The notes under the pieces were generated by a model. The model was given only the letters and a program-made list of their open reading frames with translations. It did not search any database and was not told where the DNA came from. This document shows positions 1-5,231 of a stretch of 5,231 nucleotides of DNA, piece after piece (within the stretch, counting starts at the first letter, position 1; each line of letters opens with the position of its first letter). The position numbers and the translations under genes were made by a program. This DNA comes from Massilia sp. (GTDB lineage: Bacteria; Pseudomonadota; Gammaproteobacteria; Burkholderiales; Burkholderiaceae_D), in assembly GCA_028291845.1 (NCBI GenBank), contig JAQGNM010000612.1, positions 1-5,231 of the forward strand, written 5' to 3'.

Positions 1-1
1 C

Positions 2-913
2 GCCAAAATGCAAAAGACCTTGGCCGACGCCGCGCATACGCACGACCTACCTCACGCCGAGGGTGATCAGGACGCAGTAGCGAACAGCGTCAAGGATCAA
101 ACCGATGCCATTGGCGGGACCGGCGAAGCCGCCACCTTCCCGGAATTGGCCTCCCCACACCTGGTACTGGCAAGCCAATCGGGCATCGAAACCACCAGCA
201 AAAAGTCCACCCATTTAAGCAGCGCCGAGCATACAGCCCTCACCACCGGCAAAAACCTGTCGATTGCCACCGGCGACAGCCTGCTCGCCAGTGTGAGCAA
301 CGCCTTTCGGCTGTTCGTCCACAAAGCCGGCATGCGCCTGATCGCGGCGTCAGGCAAGGTCTATATCCAGGCCCAGTCCGACGATATCAGCGCCATCGCC
401 AACAAGGTGCTCACACTGATAAGCGAGACGGACTGGGTCGACATCCGCGGCAAGAAAGGCGTGCGCCTGCACGGCGGCACCTCCATGCTGGAGATCAGCG
501 AGAAGACCCAATTTTATACGTCGTCGCCCACTCTATTTCACGGCAACCTCGAAACCTTGGCTCCCAAAAACCGGTCTCAACCAAATGCGCCGCCGCCAGT
601 AAATGACGATCTGCCCGAGACCTCGTCAGAACCGGGATATCTGTACCACGATCTGCGCGCCCATCGAAGCGGTGGCAACTACGAGTATTTGGCATACGCG
701 CTGTACAAGGACGATGGCAAGGTAGAAGACGGCATGACCGACCGTTACGGGCGAGCAAAGATCAAACATCAAACCGGAACACGGAACTACCGCATCGTCA
801 TGGCGGACGGCGAGGAGTTCCACCTGGATGTCGCCGAAAAGGCAACGGTCAAGTCACTGCCTGATGACGCGACAACGGCCGATGACATGCCGCCCGACCG
901 TCAGCATGATTGA
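2..913 (+). CDS. vgrG: VgrG spike protein, C-terminal part (5' end outside window)
   Basis: This is the C-terminal 303 residues of a T6SS VgrG spike protein. The frame is open to the left edge, so the gp27/gp5-like N-terminal domains lie outside the window and the ATG at base 8 is internal. Counting from that Met, the LASPHLVLAS segment (48-57), HTALTTGKN (75-83) and FVHKAGMRLIAA (103-114) are typical of the DUF2345 region that extends the trimeric beta-helix needle, up to about residue 185. A proline-rich linker (about 190-205) follows. Residues about 211-275 then form a small beta-rich unit containing YALYKDDG, DGMTDRYGRA and YRIVMADGEEF. It resembles the transthyretin-like tails of some VgrGs, which in known cases bind a cognate effector. 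An acidic tail with many Asp residues ends the protein. The phospholipase gene starts 30 bases downstream with no adaptor gene between, which suggests this tail carries it. The family call is firm; the docking role is inferred. Confidence 0.93.
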   Translation, partial: AKMQKTLADAAHTHDLPHAEGDQDAVANSVKDQTDAIGGTGEAATFPELASPHLVLASQSGIETTSKKSTHLSSAEHTALTTGKNLSIATGDSLLASVSNAFRLFVHKAGMRLIAASGKVYIQAQSDDISAIANKVLTLISETDWVDIRGKKGVRLHGGTSMLEISEKTQFYTSSPTLFHGNLETLAPKNRSQPNAPPPVNDDLPETSSEPGYLYHDLRAHRSGGNYEYLAYALYKDDGKVEDGMTDRYGRAKIKHQTGTRNYRIVMADGEEFHLDVAEKATVKSLPDDATTADDMPPDRQHD

Positions 914-932
914 GCTATCAACAAACACTTCT

Positions 933-936
933 GGAG
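933..936 (+). promoter_or_regulatory. Ribosome binding site of the phospholipase gene
   Basis: GGAG lies seven bases before the ATG at 944, within the 30-base gap after the vgrG stop. It is the clearest Shine-Dalgarno match at any gene start in the window and supports 944 as the start of the phospholipase locus. No promoter-like element is evident in the short gap, so transcription probably continues from vgrG. Confidence 0.65.
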
Positions 937-943
937 ATGCGCC

Positions 944-1450
944 ATGGCCGACCCGATCAAACGAATACAGACCATAAAAATTGATGAGCAAAAGCGGCGC
1001 TCATGCAGTTCATCACAGTGGCTACTTGAATATCAGCACGCGACGCATCCGATTTGCGATAACAGCCAACTGAGCGTGTTTATCTGCGGAGAAGAAGGTT
1101 TCGCCGATATCGCGAAGGAAATCGAAAGTGCCCAGGAAAGCATCGACATTTGTTGTTGGGGTTTTGACCCGGGCATGGAACTGGTACGCGGTAGTGGTGG
1201 GTCATGGCCACGCGGTACGACATACGGCGACCTGCTCATCGCAGCGGCAAAACGCAAGGGCATGAAAGTACGTTTGCTCGTGTGGTACGACGCGTTTGCC
1301 GACAAAGTCGAGAAATTTAATCCGCGGAACATGCCGGGGTACACGCACGACGTCGACAAATTCCGCGACGATTTACGGAATGAAAAGGCAGCCAAAAATC
1401 TTAGCGCTGCAAGTGCTACTTATCTCTCGGCGGCGTATTGGGCGCCATGA
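944..1450 (+). CDS. Tle5-type phospholipase D effector, N-terminal fragment
   Basis: This 168-residue frame encodes the start of a large T6SS phospholipase D. Recognisable family segments are SSQWLLEYQ (23-31), FICGEEGFADIAKEI (46-60), SIDICCWGFDPGMELVR (66-82), PRGTTYGDLLIAAAKRKG (89-106), VRLLVWYD (109-116) and NPRNMPGYTHD (126-136). These correspond to the first strands and helices of the first PLD half-domain. No HKD catalytic motif is present; both lie in the next frame. Family-like sequence ends in the linker after THD, and the frame stops at TGA 1448-1450, overlapping the ATG of the next frame (ATGA). Intact homologues, as I remember them, are single chains of roughly 650-750 residues, so this piece alone should not be an enzyme. 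The start is supported by GGAG at 933-936. It is most likely the 5' part of a frameshifted gene; a separately made subunit is the alternative. Confidence 0.85.
   Translation: MADPIKRIQTIKIDEQKRRSCSSSQWLLEYQHATHPICDNSQLSVFICGEEGFADIAKEIESAQESIDICCWGFDPGMELVRGSGGSWPRGTTYGDLLIAAAKRKGMKVRLLVWYDAFADKVEKFNPRNMPGYTHDVDKFRDDLRNEKAAKNLSAASATYLSAAYWAP
1447..1450 (+). promoter_or_regulatory. ATGA stop/start overlap between phospholipase halves
   Basis: The TGA ending the N-terminal frame (1448-1450) shares bases with an ATG (1447-1449) opening the C-terminal frame. This arrangement permits reinitiation by the same ribosome after termination. No good Shine-Dalgarno sequence precedes the ATG, so expression of the second half would depend on coupling. 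A TTG at 1438 in the same frame is an alternative start. The overlap could also be a chance by-product of a frameshift mutation. Confidence 0.5.
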
Positions 1451-2946
1451 AAAAATTGGGATCAACAACAGATCTTACCGCAGCGCAAAGGAACATTAAT
1501 GCTCGACGAGACTACTGTAACGCATGGTATTGGGCAGCCTTCGAGGGGCTACTCAAAGGCATTGAAATTCGTACTCGCGCCGGCAAGACTGATGCCGTCA
1601 AAAATAATGCCGATTTGGAAATTCGCAACCTCGACCGCTTCAGCGCAGAGCGCAAAGGCATGGAGCGCGCGGCCACCCACCATCAAAAACCCATACTTAT
1701 CGATTTCAATTATGACCAAGGCAGCAAGGCAGTCGGCTATGTGATGGGTTTGAATTCAGTGACCGACTATTGGGACACAGCAGAACATATATACGAAAAT
1801 CCGCGCAGAGAGGCTGAACAAGCCCATAGCTACATGCCCGATTTGGCGCACTCCAGCATGAAACCGTTACGAGACTATGCATGCCGTATTGACCGCGGCC
1901 GTGCATTGCTCGACCTGTACCAAAACTTTGTCAACGGGTGGGAGAGTGCAGGTTCGAACAGGCAAGCTAAGGCAAGAAGCGAATTGGGTAGCCGCCCAAT
2001 ACCAGAACACTGCTTAAAGCGCGCACCAGCAGGCAGTCCGCACGTGCAGATTGTGCGAACACAGCCTGAAGACAAAGACAAGACAATCCAGGAACTCTAT
2101 TTCAACGCCTCTGATTTGGCGACTCGCGCGGCTGGTTATCTGTATGTGGAGAACCAGTATTTTCAGTGGGAAGAGTGGGCAAAACGTTTACTGCGCGTGC
2201 GCAAGCAATCAATGCAGCAATGGAACGCCAGTTGTGCCGCCGCCGGTTTGAAGCTGGAGAGCATGCCCGTCATGCACGTGTTCATCGTTATGCCAGTGCC
2301 GGAAAAAACAGAAATGATCCCGCGGACCTATGACACCCTGGCAAGGCTCGGGCAACAAGCTCACATGGATGGCCAAGTTACGCTCATCGAAAAAGAAAAC
2401 GTGCGCCCTGCAGCCGTTCAAATAGCACGTAATCCCGGCCCGTCAGGACACATGAAGAGGCGTATGCCCGAAGTTGTGCAATACGCCAACCAAATTGAAA
2501 AACAGGATGCCATCAGGTTGGAATCCGAGTTTGGCGTGAAGGTGTGCACGGCGATGCTCAACGCCTGCGGATCAAATGGCAAATCCTTCGAATATCGCGA
2601 AATTTACATCCATTCCAAACTGCTTTTGATCGACGATACTTTCTTCACGATTGGCAGCGCCAACATGAATGTGCGCAGTATGGCGGTGGATAGCGAGATC
2701 AATGTGGCGACAGTTGATCCGGTAACTGCGACGGATTTGAGGAAGCAAATTTGGGGTCAACTTAGCGGCAATTGGGGAAAATGCGATGGGGGTAATGGAT
2801 CGAGTAAAGAAATTGAAAAGGCATTTGATCACTGGGAAAAATTGATGGAAAAAAATGCGAAGGCAAAAGATAAAAACATGAAGGCGGTTTCTGGTTTTTT
2901 GTTGCCGCTTGCTGACAACCGTAGTTCTACAACGCGGCTGGGCTAA
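1447..2946 (+). CDS. Tle5-type phospholipase D effector, C-terminal catalytic fragment
   Basis: This 499-residue frame (from the ATG; 502 from TTG 1438) carries both catalytic motifs of the phospholipase D superfamily. HKD motif 1 is H79-x-K81-x4-D86 in THHQKPILID (bases 1681-1704). HKD motif 2 is H389-x-K391-x4-D396 in IHSKLLLIDD (2611-2634), followed by GSANMNVRSMAVDSE (403-417). The GYVMGLNSVTDYWDTAEH segment and MPVMHVFIVMPVPE are also typical of T6SS PLD effectors (Tle5), which hydrolyse glycerophospholipids such as phosphatidylethanolamine in target cells. The C-terminus, GFLLPLADNRSSTTRLG, looks like the natural family end, so nothing seems missing downstream. The first PLD half-domain begins in the preceding frame (944-1450), one reading frame away, so this chain lacks the N-terminal core strands. 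Base composition falls to about one third GC near 2821-2880, and the last 60 residues are Lys-rich. Family assignment is strong; whether an active enzyme is made is uncertain. Confidence 0.88.
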   Translation: MKKLGSTTDLTAAQRNINARRDYCNAWYWAAFEGLLKGIEIRTRAGKTDAVKNNADLEIRNLDRFSAERKGMERAATHHQKPILIDFNYDQGSKAVGYVMGLNSVTDYWDTAEHIYENPRREAEQAHSYMPDLAHSSMKPLRDYACRIDRGRALLDLYQNFVNGWESAGSNRQAKARSELGSRPIPEHCLKRAPAGSPHVQIVRTQPEDKDKTIQELYFNASDLATRAAGYLYVENQYFQWEEWAKRLLRVRKQSMQQWNASCAAAGLKLESMPVMHVFIVMPVPEKTEMIPRTYDTLARLGQQAHMDGQVTLIEKENVRPAAVQIARNPGPSGHMKRRMPEVVQYANQIEKQDAIRLESEFGVKVCTAMLNACGSNGKSFEYREIYIHSKLLLIDDTFFTIGSANMNVRSMAVDSEINVATVDPVTATDLRKQIWGQLSGNWGKCDGGNGSSKEIEKAFDHWEKLMEKNAKAKDKNMKAVSGFLLPLADNRSSTTRLG

Positions 2947-2951
2947 AGGCC

Positions 2952-4562
2952 ATGCATCGCTTTCTACTCTGTTCGATACAACAGCGCCTCGTCGTGCTAC
3001 TGCTCCTTTTATTTCATCTAACGGCCTGCAAAATGACAACCGCCACAATCGATGTTCTACCCCGCAATCTCGAATTGCCGCTGTTCGACCCGCATATCCC
3101 GACATACACCTGCACACCTGCGCAAATGCCTCAATTCGATGCGCAGGCAGAGTCATGGTTCCAGGAAGCACGCGCCCTGGAAAGCCCCGAGATTTATGTC
3201 GATGATCGCGATTACAAGAAGATTGTCGCGCTGACCCGCGAAGCGGCAGAACGGCAACATTGGAAGGCGATGCTCAACCTGGCAAGCTTTTATATAGAGG
3301 GGCGCGATCCGCCGCACGGCGATGAGGATGCGGTTCAACTGGTGGAGGCGGCGATGCGACTTGGGGTGCCGGCCGCCTATGACCGCATGGGCACTTATTA
3401 CATGAACGGCACGGGTGTCAGGGCCGATGCCACGCGCGCCTACGCTTTCTGGCAACGAGCGGCCCAAATGGGAAGCCCTGAAGCATTGACCGACCTAGGC
3501 AGAAAATTGATTTCGGTTGATGACCATCCTGAACGCGGTCGCTGGGCGAACGAAGCAGTCGGTACCAAAATGCTGGAGTGCGCATATGGCCAGGGACACG
3601 GCCCCGCCGCCTACGAATTAGGGTATGAATATAGCATGCCGACTGGGCGCAGTCCTGCAAGGGAAGATCTAGACCGTGCGCTCCTGGCTTGGCACAACGG
3701 CGTAAAGTTCGGTAGCGCCAAGTCAGCAGCAGCAATCTCGGGCGAATTTGACGTTGATTCCACTGATGCGGATCGAATGGTGCCGCACCCCGACATGGCG
3801 CGTTCGGAACGCTACCGTGTACTGGCCCGAGCACTCGAATTCGATCCCGACCGCCGTTTCCCCAACCTTGACAAGATCCTGCCGCTGCCGCCGGCCGACC
3901 TGCCGCCATGGAACGGCGATCGCGACACGCTGATCAATGCCGCGCGCGGCGTGAGGCATCCTCCAACCGCGCCCCAAGCGCCGAACGCGAATTCGGAACG
4001 TACGGGGCGCTTCTTTCTCGACCCTGTATATCGTCTCGTCCCCACCGATGACAAATCCACCGGCCCCAGCGCACCTTTCGCCGGATATTGGCAACCACCG
4101 ACTGACGGCATGGAGGTGGACCGCAGCGACTCTGTTCAGACACCCACACCGGGGCTATATCAACCCGGCGAGCGGTTCGATTCGGAGTATGTCCGGTATC
4201 CGGACAGCAGAAAGACCATCGCGGCGAATTCACCATGGCGCCATTGGCGCACCGTGCGCCATGACCAGGGGACGATTTCGCCGCCGGTTGTCAGCGGGCG
4301 TACGCGCGAGATCGCGCCGCCCGTCCCCGCAAAGGCGTGCGGCGCCAGCGAGCGTTGTCCGGTGAGCGGCACTTGGCAACCGTGGATGCACGCCGAGCAT
4401 CCCCTCCAAACGATGGTCAATCAATACTGGCGCCAGGCCTGGCTCGCGGCCGGCCAAGGCTTTCCAGATCCCGGCGCCGACTGGATGCTCGACGTACCGG
4501 CCGACGCCATCACTTGGCATTTGATGGAACAAGGCGGCACCAATCATATAGGCGCCGCCTGA
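2952..4562 (+). CDS. Sel1-repeat lipoprotein, probable immunity protein of the phospholipase
   Basis: This 536-residue protein starts with a signal peptide: a basic stretch at its start, a hydrophobic core LVVLLLLLF (13-21) and the lipobox LTAC with Cys26 as the lipidation site. Lys27 at +2 fits sorting to the outer membrane. Residues about 90-260 contain Sel1-type helical repeats, seen as KAMLNLASFYIEGR (105-118), AAYDRMGTYYMNGTGVRAD (141-159), AYAFWQRAAQMGSPEAL (163-179) and GPAAYELGYEY (217-227). FPNLDKILPLPPADLP (303-318) closes this part; I associate the region with DUF6396-type Sel1 proteins. A Pro-rich linker leads to a C-terminal region (about 350-536) with three GxWQP-like motifs and a Cys pair (C463, C469). 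The ATG is five bases after the phospholipase stop, behind a poor AAAGG; it is the first start codon after an in-frame TAG at 2922. Immunity proteins of the Pseudomonas aeruginosa PldB effector are Sel1-like, so position, repeats and periplasmic location all favour an immunity role. That role is inferred. Confidence 0.85.
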   Translation: MHRFLLCSIQQRLVVLLLLLFHLTACKMTTATIDVLPRNLELPLFDPHIPTYTCTPAQMPQFDAQAESWFQEARALESPEIYVDDRDYKKIVALTREAAERQHWKAMLNLASFYIEGRDPPHGDEDAVQLVEAAMRLGVPAAYDRMGTYYMNGTGVRADATRAYAFWQRAAQMGSPEALTDLGRKLISVDDHPERGRWANEAVGTKMLECAYGQGHGPAAYELGYEYSMPTGRSPAREDLDRALLAWHNGVKFGSAKSAAAISGEFDVDSTDADRMVPHPDMARSERYRVLARALEFDPDRRFPNLDKILPLPPADLPPWNGDRDTLINAARGVRHPPTAPQAPNANSERTGRFFLDPVYRLVPTDDKSTGPSAPFAGYWQPPTDGMEVDRSDSVQTPTPGLYQPGERFDSEYVRYPDSRKTIAANSPWRHWRTVRHDQGTISPPVVSGRTREIAPPVPAKACGASERCPVSGTWQPWMHAEHPLQTMVNQYWRQAWLAAGQGFPDPGADWMLDVPADAITWHLMEQGGTNHIGAA

Positions 4563-4567
4563 ACGCG

Positions 4568-4819
4568 ATGAAACACCAAAGCCGCCCCATCATCCGCTTA
4601 GGCGACACCACCGACCACGGCGGCAAAGTCGTCTCCGCCTCCTCCGGCACCATCGTCATGGGCCGCGAAGCCGCCGTCGAAGGCGACATGACCTTCTGCC
4701 CCAAGTGCAAAGGCCAGTTTCCCATCAAGCCCGAGGGCGCCGGCGCCAGGCATCAGGGCAAGCCCTACGCCTACGACAACGACCTCACAGCGTGCGGCGC
4801 CAAGCTGGTCGCGTCGTGA
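4568..4819 (+). CDS. PAAR domain spike-tip protein
   Basis: This 83-residue protein consists almost entirely of a PAAR domain, the small cone that caps the VgrG trimer and sharpens the T6SS spike. Visible family features are RLGDTTDHGGKVVSASS (10-26), the central IVMGREAAVEGD (29-40), the CPKC motif (44-47), and HQGKPYAYDNDLTACGAKL (62-80). His17, Cys44, Cys47, His62 and Cys76 are candidate metal ligands; PAAR tips are known to bind zinc through His and Cys side chains, but the exact set here is not assigned. Length is normal for a stand-alone PAAR protein, with no toxin extension. The ATG lies five bases after the lipoprotein stop with no clear Shine-Dalgarno sequence, so translation is probably coupled. 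The frame is open further upstream, but that part overlaps the lipoprotein gene and does not look PAAR-like, so 4568 is preferred. Confidence 0.9.
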   Translation: MKHQSRPIIRLGDTTDHGGKVVSASSGTIVMGREAAVEGDMTFCPKCKGQFPIKPEGAGARHQGKPYAYDNDLTACGAKLVAS

Positions 4820-4820
4820 A

Positions 4821-5231
4821 TCAAACGCCGGCGTAGCCCGGCGCCGTCGCGTCGTCGCGAAGTTCGATCGCAAACAACTGCGTCCCGGTATCCTCCGCCG
4901 TCAGCTTCACCATTTTTTCAAAGCGCATGCCGACCCGGCGCAGCACGGCGTCGGATGCCTCATTGCCCGGGCTGGTGATCGCCACCACGCGCGTCAAACC
5001 AAGTTGTCTGGCATGCGCCAGCACGCCGGCGGCCGCTTCGCTCGCATAGCCCTGCCCCGCATACTCGGGCAGATAGGCGTAGCCGAGGTCGACGTCCTGC
5101 AAGGTCTCGCGCTTGATCAAGCCGCACATGCCGATGGCGGCGCCGTCGCTTTTGCGTTCGACCAGGTATAGCGAGAAGCCGCGCATCGATTGCATGCTGA
5201 GGGGGCCGAGCGCCAGCGCTTCTCTCGCCTG
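4821..5231 (-). CDS. GNAT family N-acetyltransferase, RimJ/RimL-like (5' end outside window)
   Basis: This reverse-strand frame is open to the right edge and encodes the C-terminal 136 residues of a GNAT acetyltransferase, an enzyme type that moves an acetyl group from acetyl-CoA to an amine. Counting from the edge, LYLVERKSDGAAIGMCGLIKR forms the central strands. LGYAYLPEYAGQGYASEAA is motif A, with the acetyl-CoA pyrophosphate loop at about AGQGYA. NEASDAVLRRVGMRFEKM is motif B. The Met codon at 5193-5195 is internal: the 12 codons upstream (QAREALALGPLS) continue family-like sequence, so the true start is outside. The substrate cannot be told. The stop lies one base from the PAAR stop, in convergent orientation. 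The gene is GC-rich (about two thirds GC over 5041-5100) and probably belongs to the ordinary chromosome next to the T6SS cluster. Confidence 0.87.
   Translation of the reverse strand, partial: QAREALALGPLSMQSMRGFSLYLVERKSDGAAIGMCGLIKRETLQDVDLGYAYLPEYAGQGYASEAAAGVLAHARQLGLTRVVAITSPGNEASDAVLRRVGMRFEKMVKLTAEDTGTQLFAIELRDDATAPGYAGV

Noticed and set aside
1394..1398. Run of five A residues as a possible slippage site joining the two phospholipase frames
   Set aside because: A shift here would enter the C-terminal frame before its TAG at 1402-1404 and terminate at once.
1423..1428. (TC)3 run as a phase-variation switch for the phospholipase
   Set aside because: Three dinucleotide units are too few for frequent reversible slippage; it is kept only as a candidate site of a single indel.
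1450..1455. Run of six A residues at the phospholipase junction as a programmed frameshift site
   Set aside because: The N-terminal frame has already reached its TGA when the ribosome meets this run, and no standard slippery heptamer sits in that frame before the stop.
2572..3171. Long reverse-strand open frame (199 codons) across the phospholipase/lipoprotein junction
   Set aside because: It overlaps two well-supported forward genes, its translation has no recognisable domain, and no ribosome binding site supports it.
4337..4567. Upstream extension of the PAAR reading frame
   Set aside because: The translation is Arg-rich, typical of an out-of-frame reading of GC-rich sequence, and overlaps the conserved C-terminal part of the lipoprotein gene; PAAR-like sequence starts just after the ATG at 4568.
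4826..4843. GC-rich inverted repeat (6-base arms CGCCGG/CCGGCG, 6-base loop) just after the convergent stops, with a perfect 10-base palindrome at 4825-4834
   Set aside because: There is no T tract on either side for an intrinsic terminator, it lies in the GNAT coding sequence, and such pairing is common in GC-rich DNA.

Overview
The window is a type VI secretion (T6SS) effector cluster, probably from a betaproteobacterium of the order Burkholderiales. The order is inferred from protein style (the VgrG tail, PLD effector, Sel1 lipoprotein and GNAT protein resemble Burkholderiaceae/Oxalobacteraceae versions as I remember them) and from the moderately high GC; no marker gene fixes the genus.

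Layout from left to right. Bases 2-913 hold the 3' end of a vgrG spike gene, open at the left edge, with the DUF2345 beta-helix region and a C-terminal transthyretin-like extension. Bases 944-2946 hold a phospholipase D of the Tle5 type in two reading frames. An N-terminal piece (944-1450) and a C-terminal piece (1447-2946) carrying both HKD catalytic motifs meet at an ATGA stop/start overlap. Bases 2952-4562 encode a Sel1-repeat outer-membrane-type lipoprotein, the likely immunity protein. Bases 4568-4819 encode a small PAAR spike-tip protein. One base further on, on the opposite strand, a GNAT acetyltransferase gene (4821-5231) runs in from the right edge and is probably unrelated to the T6SS.

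The four plus-strand loci are tightly packed (gaps of 30, 5 and 5 bases) and read as one operon. The inferred logic is that the PAAR protein caps the VgrG spike, the VgrG tail may dock the phospholipase, the phospholipase attacks membrane phospholipids in a rival cell, and the lipoprotein protects the producer in its own periplasm.

The most notable point is the split of the phospholipase gene. Either a one-base deletion or two-base insertion between 1405 and 1450 has broken it, or the two halves are made separately by coupled translation, or the raw sequence has an error. No RNA genes, insertion sequences, CRISPR arrays, convincing promoters or classical terminators are visible. No gene-free stretch exceeds 30 bases.
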